Shown in pieces: positions 42,001-50,838 of a stretch of DNA of 64,000 nt. The position numbers and the translations under genes are program-made. The DNA is from Gordonia sp. 'Campus' (GTDB taxonomy: Bacteria > Actinomycetota > Actinomycetes > Mycobacteriales > Mycobacteriaceae): assembly GCF_022206305.1 (NCBI RefSeq), contig NZ_JAKOIW010000012.1:85579-149578 (forward strand), in the 5' to 3' direction. The notes beneath the pieces were generated by a model. The model made no database searches. It was not told where the DNA came from and saw nothing but the letters and a program-made list of their open reading frames with translations. Positions within the stretch are counted from its first letter, which is position 1. The number at the start of each line of letters is the position of its first letter.

Positions 42001-42471
42001 ATGCCTGATCTCGATCGCACCGACGCCCGCCTACTCCTCGCGCTGTGCGAGACCCCTCGAGCCACCGGCGTGGATCTCGCGGCCCGGCTGGAGGTATCGC
42101 GAAACACCGTGCAGTCCAGGCTCGATCGGTGGGATCGGGACGAGGTTCTCGGGGGTTATGACCGGCGGGTCTCACCGCGTAGCCTCGGTCTGCCGTTGCT
42201 CGCCTTCGTGATCACCACGGTCGATCAGCGCCGACTCGCGGAGGTCACCGAGAGCCTCGCGGGCATCCCGGAGATCGTCGAGGTGATCGGATTATCCGGT
42301 CCCTCAGACCTTCTCATCCGAATCGTCGCCGCAGACACCGACGACCTGTACCGCGTCGCGGGACTCATCCTCGACGTCGACGGGGTGGAGCGGACCAACG
42401 TGAGCCTCGCCATGCAGGAACTCGTCCCCTATCGCACGCATCAGTTGTTGCGGCGGGCGGCGACGGACTAG
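42001..42471 (+). CDS. Lrp/AsnC family regulator (BkdR-like)
   Basis: A 156-residue protein: N-terminal helix-turn-helix (ATGVDLAARLEVSRNTVQSRLDRW, residues about 20-43) and a C-terminal RAM ligand domain (LAFVITTVDQRRLAEVTESLAGIPEIVEVIGLSGPSDLLIRIVA). It likely senses branched-chain amino acids and activates or represses the divergent bkd operon, as BkdR does elsewhere. ATG start at 42001; an upstream in-frame ATG at 41977 would run into the palindrome region and is less likely. Confidence 0.92.
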   Translation: MPDLDRTDARLLLALCETPRATGVDLAARLEVSRNTVQSRLDRWDRDEVLGGYDRRVSPRSLGLPLLAFVITTVDQRRLAEVTESLAGIPEIVEVIGLSGPSDLLIRIVAADTDDLYRVAGLILDVDGVERTNVSLAMQELVPYRTHQLLRRAATD

Positions 42472-42502
42472 TCGGCGGTCAAGTGCAAGGGTGCCCGCTG
42501 AC
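42471..42502. terminator. Weak hairpin after lrp
   Basis: GTCGGCGG (42471-42478) pairs with CCGCTGAC (42495-42502) with one mismatch, between the convergent lrp and gamma-glutamyltransferase genes. Short and imperfect. Confidence 0.35.
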
Positions 42503-42513
42503 GCCTTGCCGCA

Positions 42514-44325
42514 TCACCGGCCGGCGGCGTATCCGAGACCCCCGCGGGGATTTGCGGCTCCGCTGAGCATGCCGCTCAACGGATCTCGTCCGACCATGGA
42601 CAGACGGCCGAGCGACCATCCGGATGACACGGCGACGTCGTGTCCTCGTTCGCGTAGACCGTCGAGCACTTCGGGATCCACGCGGTCCTCGATCACCAGA
42701 CCGCGCTCCGACCTCATCCGCGGCCAGAAAGAACTGGTGATCGCGGTGGTGTGGAACATGGGCGCGTCGATCGCCTCCTGGGGCGTGTAGCCGCCGACGA
42801 CGGTGCGTAGGAGGTAGAGCAATTGCCATTGGTCTTGTTGATCTCCCCCCGGCGTACCCAGCGCGGCGACGGGCGTTCCGGCACTCGACAGCATCGTGGG
42901 GCTGAGCGTGGTCCGCGGGCGGCGGCCGGGCGTCAACGCCGACGGCGAGGTCGGATCCAGCCACGTCATCTGCAGCCGTGTCCCGAGGCAGAAGCCGAGG
43001 CCGGGAATCGCCGGCGACGATTGCAGCCACCCGCCGGACGGAGTCGCCGAGACGAAGTTCCCCCAGCGGTCGACGACGTCGACGTGGCAAGTGTCACCCC
43101 GTGTTTCGCCATCTCGCGAGACAGTGGGCTCACCGGTCCCGATGGTCGGGACACCGTCGGGTTCGGACACGGGAGGGATGAAGGGTCGACACCCGGGAAC
43201 CGTGCCCGGACGGAAGTCGCCGCTGGCCTCGTCGGAGATCAGGCCCGCACGTCGAGCGCAGTAGTCCGGGGACAGAAGGTATTCGGCGACGGTCTCCGGC
43301 AGGGCGCGGGCGTCGCCGTAGTAGGCGTCGCGATCGGCCATCGCCAGCTTCATCGCCTCGGTGATGGTGTGGATGCCCTCGACGGTCGACGGATCGATGC
43401 GCCTGGTCTGGCCCGCCGATTCCAGGATGCCCAACGCCTGAAGCAACACCGGTCCCGAGGACCAGAACCCCGCCTTGACCACCTCGACCCCGTGGAAGTT
43501 CCGGACGAGCGGCTCTTCGCGCGGGACGGTGAGTTCGGCGAAATCGTGTGCCGTGATCACCCCGGCGTGATCCCGCCCGTCGGAGTGTCGATGAGGCCTC
43601 GATGCGAACGACACGATCGACCGCGCGATCGGCCCGCGCCAGAGTTCTCGGGCGCGTCGTATGCCTTCGGTCCGAGATGTCGCGGACGAGGCGGCCGCCA
43701 GTTCGTCGAGGAGTGACGCGTATGCGCGGTTCCGGATGAGGTGGCCCTCGCTCGGTATCCCGTCGGCGAGCCATACCTCGGCCGAGGTCGGCCAGTGCTC
43801 GCGGAAGTGTGGGGCCATCGTCTCGATGACTCCGGCCAGCTTGGGGCTGCACGGGATTCCGTTGCGGGCGTAGTCGATCGCGTAGGCGAGTACATCGGCC
43901 AGGTGCCATGTGCCGTGTTCTTCGAGGATCGACAGCCACGATTCGACGGCCGCGGGTACCGCTGCGGCGAGGGCACCCGCCGCGGGAACCTCGGAGATCC
44001 CCATGGCGGTGAACGCCTCGATGGAGGCGCCCCGGGGTGCGGGCCCCTGTCCCACAACGACCTCGACCCGGCCTCGATCGGCGGGCGCGATGAGAGCCAC
44101 CAGGTCGCCTCCCGGGCCGTTGAGGTGGGGTTCGACCACGTGGAGCACAAAACCCGCGGCCACGGCCGCGTCGAATGCGTTGCCGCCGCGCTCCAGCACG
44201 GACTGAGCCGCGCCGGTGGCCATCCAGTGGGTCGACGCGGCCATGCCGAACCACCCGCGCAGGGTAGGCCTGCTGACGTCAGGAGACGGAGGACGGAAGC
44301 AAGTGGTCGAGGACGCCAGGGTCAT
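42514..44325 (-). CDS. Gamma-glutamyltransferase family protein
   Basis: A 603-residue Ntn-hydrolase of the GGT family. N-terminal GGNAFDAAVAAGFVLHVVEPHLNGPGGDLVALI is the large-subunit signature. The likely autoprocessing threonine is in RGDTCHVDVVDRWGNFVSATPSGGW (about residue 390), matching the T-x-H-x-x-V-x-D pattern, and GTPGGDQQDQWQLLYLL follows in the small subunit. No signal peptide is apparent with the ATG 44325 start; a start at 44361 is possible but would place the predicted operator inside the gene. It hydrolyses or transfers gamma-glutamyl groups; the substrate here is unknown. Confidence 0.9.
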   Translation of the reverse strand: MTLASSTTCFRPPSPDVSRPTLRGWFGMAASTHWMATGAAQSVLERGGNAFDAAVAAGFVLHVVEPHLNGPGGDLVALIAPADRGRVEVVVGQGPAPRGASIEAFTAMGISEVPAAGALAAAVPAAVESWLSILEEHGTWHLADVLAYAIDYARNGIPCSPKLAGVIETMAPHFREHWPTSAEVWLADGIPSEGHLIRNRAYASLLDELAAASSATSRTEGIRRARELWRGPIARSIVSFASRPHRHSDGRDHAGVITAHDFAELTVPREEPLVRNFHGVEVVKAGFWSSGPVLLQALGILESAGQTRRIDPSTVEGIHTITEAMKLAMADRDAYYGDARALPETVAEYLLSPDYCARRAGLISDEASGDFRPGTVPGCRPFIPPVSEPDGVPTIGTGEPTVSRDGETRGDTCHVDVVDRWGNFVSATPSGGWLQSSPAIPGLGFCLGTRLQMTWLDPTSPSALTPGRRPRTTLSPTMLSSAGTPVAALGTPGGDQQDQWQLLYLLRTVVGGYTPQEAIDAPMFHTTAITSSFWPRMRSERGLVIEDRVDPEVLDGLRERGHDVAVSSGWSLGRLSMVGRDPLSGMLSGAANPRGGLGYAAGR

Positions 44326-44339
44326 ACAAGTAGTATGCA

Positions 44340-44367
44340 CACTGGAGCCAATTGGATGCAATCAGTG
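44340..44367. promoter_or_regulatory. Predicted GntR operator, GGT promoter
   Basis: Contains ATTGGATGCAAT at 44351-44362, the palindrome CCAATTGG (44348-44355) and outer arms CACTG/CAGTG. The ATTGGATGC core recurs at 46386 and 50427, each at a promoter of this cluster. It sits 26 bp upstream of the GGT start. Confidence 0.6.
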
Positions 44368-44396
44368 CACGGGTCGGTGTGGCCCGGAGAGACCGG

Positions 44397-45110
44397 TCAG
44401 GCCCGGTCCTGGTCCTCGACCCATCGGGCGAGATGTTCGGCCGTCGATCGGATGTGCCACGACATGGCTTCGCGCGCCTTACGGGCATCGTGCGCCTCGA
44501 TCGCGCGGACGATGTCGTGGTGCTGCTCGAGGTTCTCCCGGAGCAGCCTCGAACTCCTGGCGTAGATCGCGAACGACGAGTTGGTCGGAAGTCGACGACT
44601 GACCTCTCTGATCGTGATGCCCAACTGCCGGTTGCCGCATCCGTTCAGGATGGCGGAATGGAAGCGCCGGTTGGCTTCTCGCCACGTTCCCTCGAGGGCT
44701 GCGCGATCGGTGTCGCCGGCGTCCAGTGCGGACTCGAAGGAGTCCCACGCCGTGTTGACGACGATGAGCAGGTCGTCGGACATGTTCTCGGCGGCGAGCG
44801 CGGCCGCCAAACCCTCCAATTCCGCACGGACCTCGCCGAGTTCGCGGATGTCGCGTCCGGAGAGCCCGTCGACGAGCGCGCCGCGATTCTTGACGATCGT
44901 GACGATCCCCTGTGCCTGGAGCACCCGGAGAGCCTCGCGGACAGGGGTTCTGCTGACGCCGAACTCCTCGGCGAGTGCTTCGTGCCGGAGCCACGAGCCC
45001 ACGGCGATCTGACCGTCGAGGATTCGGCGCTGGAGTTCGGCGACCAACGAGTCGCTCATCGACAGCGGCTCGTCAGCGGTAGGTTCCACCAGCACCTGCT
45101 CGTCCTCCAC
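44397..45110 (-). CDS. GntR family regulator with FCD domain
   Basis: A 237-residue regulator. Winged helix at about residues 20-80 (LRHEALAEEFGVSRTPVREALRVLQAQGIV) and a helical FCD domain (ELGEVRAELEGLAAALAAENM through HIRSTAEHLARW). GTG start at 45110; MSDSLV at 45059 is an alternative start. The gene lies between the flavin monooxygenase and GGT genes, all on the minus strand. It is the likely reader of the ATTGGATGC motif shared by nearby promoters. Confidence 0.92.
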   Translation of the reverse strand: MEDEQVLVEPTADEPLSMSDSLVAELQRRILDGQIAVGSWLRHEALAEEFGVSRTPVREALRVLQAQGIVTIVKNRGALVDGLSGRDIRELGEVRAELEGLAAALAAENMSDDLLIVVNTAWDSFESALDAGDTDRAALEGTWREANRRFHSAILNGCGNRQLGITIREVSRRLPTNSSFAIYARSSRLLRENLEQHHDIVRAIEAHDARKAREAMSWHIRSTAEHLARWVEDQDRA

Positions 45111-45174
45111 CCAGGCTCGTCGGGACGAGCGCCAATCTTACGGCAGCGTCGGCGCGGGGCGGGACATGCGGCGA

Positions 45175-46284
45175 TCAGACCTTCAGCGCGTATCGGCGAT
45201 TGCGGAGGGTGATGTCCTCATCCGTCGTCGGGAACAGGATGTCGGCCCCCTCGCCGGCCAAGGCATGCGCGGCGTCGACCACGGGACGCATCGTCGAGCA
45301 GTAGGCGTCCAGCGCCTTCGGCACCGTGGCCTCCTCGGCGAGGGCCCGCGCCACTGCGGCTGCGCCGGTCATGGCGAGGGTGGTGCCCATACCCGAGAAG
45401 AACGATGCGCAGTACCCGGCATCGCCGATGAGTGCGACGCGTCCGGTTGTCCACGAGTCCATGACGGTCTGGCTGACGGCGTCGAAGTAGAGGTCCGGGG
45501 TGGATGCGATCTCGTTGCGGATCTCACCGAACCTCCAGCCCGTGTCGCCCGTGAAGGCGTTCATGAGCATTCCTCGGTGCGCGTCGACGTCGCGGTAGTC
45601 GTAGTCGATCAGTGGGGATCGGTATCCGAGGATGACGGACTGTTCCCGACCGTCGCCACGGACCATCACCATCCTCCCCGGCTCGTTGTAGACCGTCGTG
45701 TCCCGAACGCCCAGATCTGTCGAGCAGCTCCGGATCACGCCGACATACAGGCCGAGGTGACGTAAGAAGCGGTGCTCGGGCCCGAAGGCCAGTCGTCGAA
45801 CCCCGGAGTGCAGACCGTCGGCCCCGATCACCAGATCGAACTCCTCACGCCGGGTCTCGGCACCCCGGATCCCGACGGTGACATGAGAGCCCTCGTCCTC
45901 GAGTTCATCGATCCAGGACCCGTACAACGCGGTGACCGCTCGGGGGACGGCATCGGACAGGATGTCCACGAGCCGGTCGCGCGAGATCTCGATGTCGTCG
46001 GGGCTGTCGTAGACATCGGTGTTGGGCGTCACGAGTGCCTGGGGTACCCCCGCGCGGTCCACGAACGAGAAGCGGTCCTCGTAGTCGACGCGATGGTCGA
46101 GCAACAGTTCGTGAAGGCCCAGGCTCCGAGCAACATCGAGCGCGGGTCCGCGAACATCGACGGCGACCCCGCCCTGCCGCGGTCCGGAAGCACGTTCCAA
46201 CAAGGTGACCTCGTGACCGTCTCGGCTCAACAGAGCCGCCGCGGTCAGGCCGGCCACCGAGCCGCCAGAGATGAGAACTCGCAT
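45175..46284 (-). CDS. FAD-dependent monooxygenase
   Basis: A 369-residue class A flavoprotein monooxygenase. FAD loop MRVLISGGSVAGLTAAALLSRDGHEVTLLER at the N-terminus, EISRDRLVDIL, DG motif DLVIGADGLHSGVRR and GD motif GRVALIGDAGYCASFFSGMGTTLAM; the Cys-Ala-Ser after GDAGY replaces the usual HxxxP/ARG. Tetracycline-degrading and hydroxylase-like members share this style. Start ATG 46284 behind an AGGAG site (12-nt spacing); an upstream frame to 46368 is rejected because it covers the promoter. Substrate unknown; presumably the compound imported by the adjacent permease. Confidence 0.9.
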   Translation of the reverse strand: MRVLISGGSVAGLTAAALLSRDGHEVTLLERASGPRQGGVAVDVRGPALDVARSLGLHELLLDHRVDYEDRFSFVDRAGVPQALVTPNTDVYDSPDDIEISRDRLVDILSDAVPRAVTALYGSWIDELEDEGSHVTVGIRGAETRREEFDLVIGADGLHSGVRRLAFGPEHRFLRHLGLYVGVIRSCSTDLGVRDTTVYNEPGRMVMVRGDGREQSVILGYRSPLIDYDYRDVDAHRGMLMNAFTGDTGWRFGEIRNEIASTPDLYFDAVSQTVMDSWTTGRVALIGDAGYCASFFSGMGTTLAMTGAAAVARALAEEATVPKALDAYCSTMRPVVDAAHALAGEGADILFPTTDEDITLRNRRYALKV

Positions 46285-46385
46285 CGAATGGGTCTCCTGC
46301 CGAGCGCTGGAAACCCTCCGTGCGGTCGGCGCCTGGCGGGTTTCCGGTGTGTTACGAATCACCTTCATCGTTGACGGTGATCCAG

Positions 46386-46397
46386 ATTGGATGCAAT
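46386..46397. promoter_or_regulatory. Predicted GntR operator, monooxygenase/permease divergent promoter
   Basis: ATTGGATGCAAT, identical over 12 bp to the GGT promoter copy at 44351. It lies between the divergent flavin monooxygenase (102 bp away) and permease (114 bp away) genes. Confidence 0.65.
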
Positions 46398-46510
46398 AGT
46401 TCTAACACGAATTCGGATTCGCGTACACCATTGCTGCTCGTTCGATGTCGGACCCGGCCCGCGGAGCTCCGGCAGCGGCAGGCCCCCAATCCCCAGGAAT
46501 CGAAGGCACC

Positions 46511-47935
46511 ATGTCCTCACAGACCAGCCGGCCACCAGTCCCGGACACCGGCCACCTCAAACGCAACACGATCGGCGCATTCGGCTTGACGTTCATGGTG
46601 GTGGCCGTCGCCGCGCCCCTCACCGCGATGGCATCGAACCTCTCCCTGAGCCTCGGGTTCGGTGTCGGCGCCGGGACCGTGGGACTTCTGGTGGTGGTCG
46701 CACTCGCGTTGACCGTGTTCGCCTCGGCGTTCGTGACCCTCGCGCGGTACGTCACGAATGCCGGTGCCTACTACGCATTCATCGGATTCGGACTCGGACG
46801 CGCCGTCGGCTCCGGTGCGGCGTTCGTCGCCACCACCGCCTACAACATGGCGGCCGCCGGAATGGCCGCGGCGACGGGATATTTCCTCGGTCTGACGATC
46901 GAGTCGATGTTCGACTTCGAAGCGCCGTGGTACCTCTACGCAGCCGTCGTGCTCGTGCTGACCGCCTGGTTCGGCCGGCGCGGCGTCGAGGTCGCCAAAC
47001 ATCTCATCACCGTCGTGTCGATCCTGCAGTTCGTGATGCTCCTCGTCCTCGCGGTCGCGGTTGCCGTCCAGCGGCCGGAGGGTTGGTCGTTCGACGTCTT
47101 CTCACCCGGGGCGATGCTCGACGGAAACGTGGCGCTGACGCTGGCGTTCTGTGTCCTGTCGTTCGTCGGGTTCGAAGCGACCGCGATCTACGGCGAAGAG
47201 GCCAGGGCGGCGCGTAAGAGCATCAAGATCGCGACGTACGCCTCCATCGCACTGCTCGTGGGCGTCTTCGTCGTCGCCACCTGGTCGCTGGTCGCGGCGT
47301 TCGACGACGTCAAGGCCATCGCCGCCGAGGACCCGGGCGCGCTGGTCTTCGCGACAGCCGACATCTATCTCGGCTCGTGGTCGGGGAATCTGCTGTCTGT
47401 ACTGGTCACCATCAGCTTCTTCGCCGCAAGCGTCGCCTTCCACAACATGGCGGCCCGGTATCACTTCGCCCTCGGTCGAGCGGCCCTGCTGCCGTCGGTA
47501 CTGGCGTCGGTGCACCCGCGGTGGGGAACGCCCACCGCAGCCGGGGCGGCGCAGACGGGAATCTCGGTGGTGGTAGTCGCCCCCTTCGTCATCGCAGGTG
47601 CCGATCCCATCGTGAACCTGTTCCCGATGGTGTCGGGTGTCACCAGCATCTCGTTGACCGCCCTCATGCTCGGCTGCTGCGTGAGCATCCTCGTGGCGGC
47701 CCGGCTGGGCAAGCTTCCGCGGGCCAATGTCTGGGCGGTCCTCGTCGCGCCGATCGTGTCAGGCCTGTGTCTCCTGGTTGTCCTCGGTGTCATCATCGCC
47801 AATTACTCGGATGTCACAGGCAGCACGGAGCTGATCGTTCTGCTCATGCCACTGCTCCCCATCGCCGCGGCGGTGTACGGCGCGGTGCGACAGAGCCGCA
47901 TCGGCAATCGCAACGAGCTGTCCGTCCTCGACTAG
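46511..47935 (+). CDS. APC family amino acid permease
   Basis: A 474-residue, about 12-helix permease of the amino acid-polyamine-organocation family. Helix 1 has the unwound motif region (GAFGLTFMVVAVAAPLTAMASNLSL), followed by NAGAYYAFIGFGLGRAVGSGAAF and SFVGFEATAIYGEEARAARKSIKIATYASI, all typical of APC members. Start ATG 46511 (MSSQTSRPP). It imports an amino acid or related amine for the cluster. Preceded by the shared ATTGGATGCAAT motif. Confidence 0.92.
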   Translation: MSSQTSRPPVPDTGHLKRNTIGAFGLTFMVVAVAAPLTAMASNLSLSLGFGVGAGTVGLLVVVALALTVFASAFVTLARYVTNAGAYYAFIGFGLGRAVGSGAAFVATTAYNMAAAGMAAATGYFLGLTIESMFDFEAPWYLYAAVVLVLTAWFGRRGVEVAKHLITVVSILQFVMLLVLAVAVAVQRPEGWSFDVFSPGAMLDGNVALTLAFCVLSFVGFEATAIYGEEARAARKSIKIATYASIALLVGVFVVATWSLVAAFDDVKAIAAEDPGALVFATADIYLGSWSGNLLSVLVTISFFAASVAFHNMAARYHFALGRAALLPSVLASVHPRWGTPTAAGAAQTGISVVVVAPFVIAGADPIVNLFPMVSGVTSISLTALMLGCCVSILVAARLGKLPRANVWAVLVAPIVSGLCLLVVLGVIIANYSDVTGSTELIVLLMPLLPIAAAVYGAVRQSRIGNRNELSVLD

Positions 47936-47946
47936 GAGTAACGACC

Positions 47947-48834
47947 ATGCCCCGGACCATCGCCGACGTCGCACCCTCGATCGACTACGAGTCGGTGACG
48001 CCTCCCGAACTGTTGTCGCCGCCTCCGGTGGGTGTACTGCCTGCGACGGCGAGTCACCGCGGCCTGATCTTCGCGGCGATACCCGGTTGGCGACCCCTGC
48101 GGCTCGATCTCCATCTCCCGACCACCGGCGGTCCGTGGCCGGTGGTGGTCTACATCCACGGCGGCAGCTTCGTCGGCGGAGTGCGCGAGACGGGACCGTG
48201 GAACTCGCTGCCCCGCAGCGGGATCGCGGTCGCATCCGCGTCGTACCGACTGGCGGGCGAAGTCGGCTTCCCTGAACCGGTCGAAGACGTGCGGGCCGCC
48301 GTGCGCTGGCTACGCGGGCACGCCCACGAGTGGAATCTCGACCCCCAGCGGGTGTCGCTGTGGGGAAGCTCCGCGGGCGCGCTGCTCGCCGGCATCGCCG
48401 CTGTGACCGGGGACAGGCTGGTGGGGCGTGGCGTCGGCGAGGGCCGCGAGTCGGCGGTCGTTCGTTCGGTCATCGCGCATTACGGTGTGGCCGATGCGCG
48501 ATCTCTGCGAGCCGACGCCTCACCGACGGGAGCACGGGCGGCTGCTGACCTGTCCGACATCGTCGACCTGTTCGCCACGAGTAGCGCCGTCGTGCCCGCC
48601 GTCGCGGCGCACTTCACGGCGGGCGTTCGGCCCGATTACCTCCTGGTCCACGGAGACGCGGACACGCGCGTCGGACACGCGCAGTCGATCAACCTGCATA
48701 CTGCACTCCAGGAGGCCGGCTTCCGCAGCACTCTCCGTATCGTCGAGGGCGCAGATCACGGAGCGGCCGAGTTCTCCGACGACACACGGACCGAGGACGC
48801 GGTGTCGTTCTTGCGACAGTCCTGGAAGGAGTAG
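47947..48834 (+). CDS. Alpha/beta hydrolase (carboxylesterase/HSL-like)
   Basis: A 295-residue alpha/beta hydrolase. Oxyanion motif VVVYIHGGSFVGG at about residue 62, nucleophile elbow LWGSSAGALLAGI, and C-terminal DYLLVHGDADTRV (Asp) with GADHGAAEF (His). The lineage is the HSL/kynurenine-formamidase style, cytosolic. It begins 11 bp after the permease stop, so is co-transcribed. Probably cleaves an ester or amide in the pathway. Confidence 0.9.
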   Translation: MPRTIADVAPSIDYESVTPPELLSPPPVGVLPATASHRGLIFAAIPGWRPLRLDLHLPTTGGPWPVVVYIHGGSFVGGVRETGPWNSLPRSGIAVASASYRLAGEVGFPEPVEDVRAAVRWLRGHAHEWNLDPQRVSLWGSSAGALLAGIAAVTGDRLVGRGVGEGRESAVVRSVIAHYGVADARSLRADASPTGARAAADLSDIVDLFATSSAVVPAVAAHFTAGVRPDYLLVHGDADTRVGHAQSINLHTALQEAGFRSTLRIVEGADHGAAEFSDDTRTEDAVSFLRQSWKE

Positions 48835-48842
48835 GCGATTCG

Positions 48843-49472
48843 ATGACCGTTCGCCCCGCGCTGGAGCCACAACAGAGCCGTAGTCGGCAATCGGCGGCAC
48901 GAATCCTGCAGGCTGCCATCGAGGTGATCACCGACGTCGGAATCCAGGACTTCACCATGGCGGCGGTGGCCTCCCGTGCGGCGGTGTCCGTCGGGGGAGT
49001 GTATGGCCGGTACCCGGACAAGGACTCGTTGTTGTACGCGGTCAAGGACCAGGCGCTCTCCGACCTCGCGGACGAGATCGAGCGACGTCTCGCGGAGACG
49101 CGGCCGACGCCGGAGGCGATTCTGCGTGCCTACATCGGCACGTTGAGCCGCACCCTGTTCGGCGCGGAACGCCTGTACGCGTTCATCTTCGTCCACTCCG
49201 CCCACGATGAGCGGCTGCGGAGTCGGGGTTTCGCCTTCCACGAGCAGATTCGATCGGTTCTCGTCGACAGCCTGAGAGCTCAAGGCGTCCATGACGAGCG
49301 GGCTGTCGCGACGGCCTATGAGGTCATCGTGCAGAGTCTGCTCATGCGGGTCATCTCGCTGGGTCATCTGGCCCCCGGAACCGTTCCCTACGAGGGCTTT
49401 CCGAGCCCGGACGAGTACGCCGACTCGTTGACCGACCTCACCACCCGCCTGTTGGACGACGTCAGAGCGTGA
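48843..49472 (+). CDS. TetR family regulator
   Basis: A 209-residue TetR protein with HTH FTMAAVASRAAVSVGGVYGRYPDKDSLLYAVKD at about residues 37-69 and a helical ligand domain. Eight bp after the hydrolase, same operon as the permease. Its 3' end overlaps the convergent DapA-like gene by 11 bp. A second regulator in the cluster beside the GntR protein. Confidence 0.9.
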   Translation: MTVRPALEPQQSRSRQSAARILQAAIEVITDVGIQDFTMAAVASRAAVSVGGVYGRYPDKDSLLYAVKDQALSDLADEIERRLAETRPTPEAILRAYIGTLSRTLFGAERLYAFIFVHSAHDERLRSRGFAFHEQIRSVLVDSLRAQGVHDERAVATAYEVIVQSLLMRVISLGHLAPGTVPYEGFPSPDEYADSLTDLTTRLLDDVRA

Positions 49473-50379
49473 GGCCGAACGGCGAGACCGCCGGGTGGTG
49501 AACGAGCGAATGCTCTTCGAGTTCGGGACCGAATCCGCGGGTCGGTTGTCGCACCACGTGTGTCTCGATGACGCCGGCCCGTTGCCAATGTCGTTTGCGG
49601 ATGGCGACATTCGCGCCTGGTTGGGTCTCGAAGTGGATTCGCGCCGCCACCGTTCCGATCATCGCGGATGCCTCGTCGTAACGGCCGTCGAGCGCACACC
49701 TCATCGCCTCGACGACCTCCCGCGTCGGGGTGGAACCTATTGCGACCGATGATGCACCCGCAATCACGTCGTCGACGAGGCCGAGGCCGCCGAACCCACT
49801 GATGAGGGCAGTGGAGGTGTGCTCCGACAAAAACCGGATCCGTTCGTAGGTCGGTGGCGCCTCACACTTCACGGCCATGCAGAACGAGCTCGCCGACACC
49901 GTCGCGGCGAGGTCGGAGATGTCGATGTGGACACCGGAGAACCGGGGCAGGTCCTGGAGTATGACCGGGCGTCCGGAGACGAGGCCGGCGTGTTCGATCG
50001 CGGCCTGGAGGGTGTACGGATCGGGGCTGTTCACCGGAATCATGATCGCGGAGAGAACGTCCCGGGTCTGCGTGCTCAGCGCGTTCAGGTCGGCGTCGAA
50101 CCGCTCGGGCTCGAGTGCGAGAACCGCACCGGCGACCGGAGCGCCACCCGCCGCCGCGGCGATGGTCCGCACGATATCGGCTTTCTCACTTCGGCTGAGG
50201 GTGCCCGGCTCGGCGATGGCACCCAGCGCGATGAAACCGCCGCAGCCAGAACTGCGCAGGTGTGCCACGACGCGGTGCAGGGAGGCGTGGTCGACATCGC
50301 CCGTCCGGGTGAAGGGAGTCGGCACCATACCCCAGGCTGTGATGCTTCTCGGGTCGCCGGCGCCCTGCTGACTTTTCAT
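49462..50379 (-). CDS. Dihydrodipicolinate synthase/N-acetylneuraminate lyase family aldolase
   Basis: A 305-residue DapA-type (beta/alpha)8 class I aldolase. Active-site features: GAIAEPGTLSRSEK in place of the usual GTTGE-x-x-T-L motif, Schiff-base lysine in FCMAVKCEAPPT (about residue 172), and GFGGLGLVDDVIAGASSVAIGSTP. The reaction is aldol cleavage or formation involving pyruvate or a related oxoacid; substrate unknown. ATG at 50379. Divergent from the cupin gene, with a dyad between them containing the cluster motif. Confidence 0.88.
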   Translation of the reverse strand: MKSQQGAGDPRSITAWGMVPTPFTRTGDVDHASLHRVVAHLRSSGCGGFIALGAIAEPGTLSRSEKADIVRTIAAAAGGAPVAGAVLALEPERFDADLNALSTQTRDVLSAIMIPVNSPDPYTLQAAIEHAGLVSGRPVILQDLPRFSGVHIDISDLAATVSASSFCMAVKCEAPPTYERIRFLSEHTSTALISGFGGLGLVDDVIAGASSVAIGSTPTREVVEAMRCALDGRYDEASAMIGTVAARIHFETQPGANVAIRKRHWQRAGVIETHVVRQPTRGFGPELEEHSLVHHPAVSPFGLTL

Positions 50380-50407
50380 CGGAGTGGGGATGCCTTCCGG
50401 TAAGAAA

Positions 50408-50435
50408 ATGCTATTCTCGCCAAATAGCATCCAAT
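50408..50435. promoter_or_regulatory. Predicted operator between DapA-like and cupin genes
   Basis: ATGCTATT-N7-AATAGCAT is an exact inverted repeat (50408-50430); its right arm continues into CCAATAT, giving ATTGGATGCTAT on the reverse strand, the third copy of the ATTGGATGC core. Positioned 13 bp before the cupin start. Confidence 0.65.
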
Positions 50436-50448
50436 ATAGGAGGTCCTC

Positions 50449-50838
50449 GTGTCCACTCCAGATCGCGACATCCCGCCGACGCCCGGCGACACACTTCTCT
50501 TCGAGAACGACCGCGTGCGCGTGTGGTCCATGACTCTCGAGCCGCACGGGATGTTCGACTTCCACCAGCATCACCATGACCACGTCGTCGTGTGGCCTGA
50601 GCCCGGTACCGCACAGGGTCAGGACCTGGGCGACGACGACTGGGGGATCAGTCAGGTCGCCCAGTCGGGATTCGTTCTCTACAAGACGGTGGGGCGGGAA
50701 CAGCCTCTGAAACCACATCGCATCCGAAATCTGGAGGACCGCAGCGTCACCCATTTCATCGTCGAACTGCTCGACGAATCGCCGAGCGAGCACGAACTCC
50801 CATGGGAGCACAACGACCGCGGTTCCTTCACCAGATGA
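50449..50838 (+). CDS. Small cupin-like protein
   Basis: A 129-residue protein with an N-terminal cupin half (FENDRVRVWSMTLEPHGMFDFHQHHHDHVVVWPEPG), including a His-rich metal-binding stretch FHQHHHDH at about residues 39-46, and a second half ending HFIVELLD. GTG start at 50449 with an AGGAGGT ribosome site. It is likely a metal-dependent small-molecule enzyme or binding protein. Overlaps the next gene by 4 bp. Confidence 0.8.
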   Translation: MSTPDRDIPPTPGDTLLFENDRVRVWSMTLEPHGMFDFHQHHHDHVVVWPEPGTAQGQDLGDDDWGISQVAQSGFVLYKTVGREQPLKPHRIRNLEDRSVTHFIVELLDESPSEHELPWEHNDRGSFTR

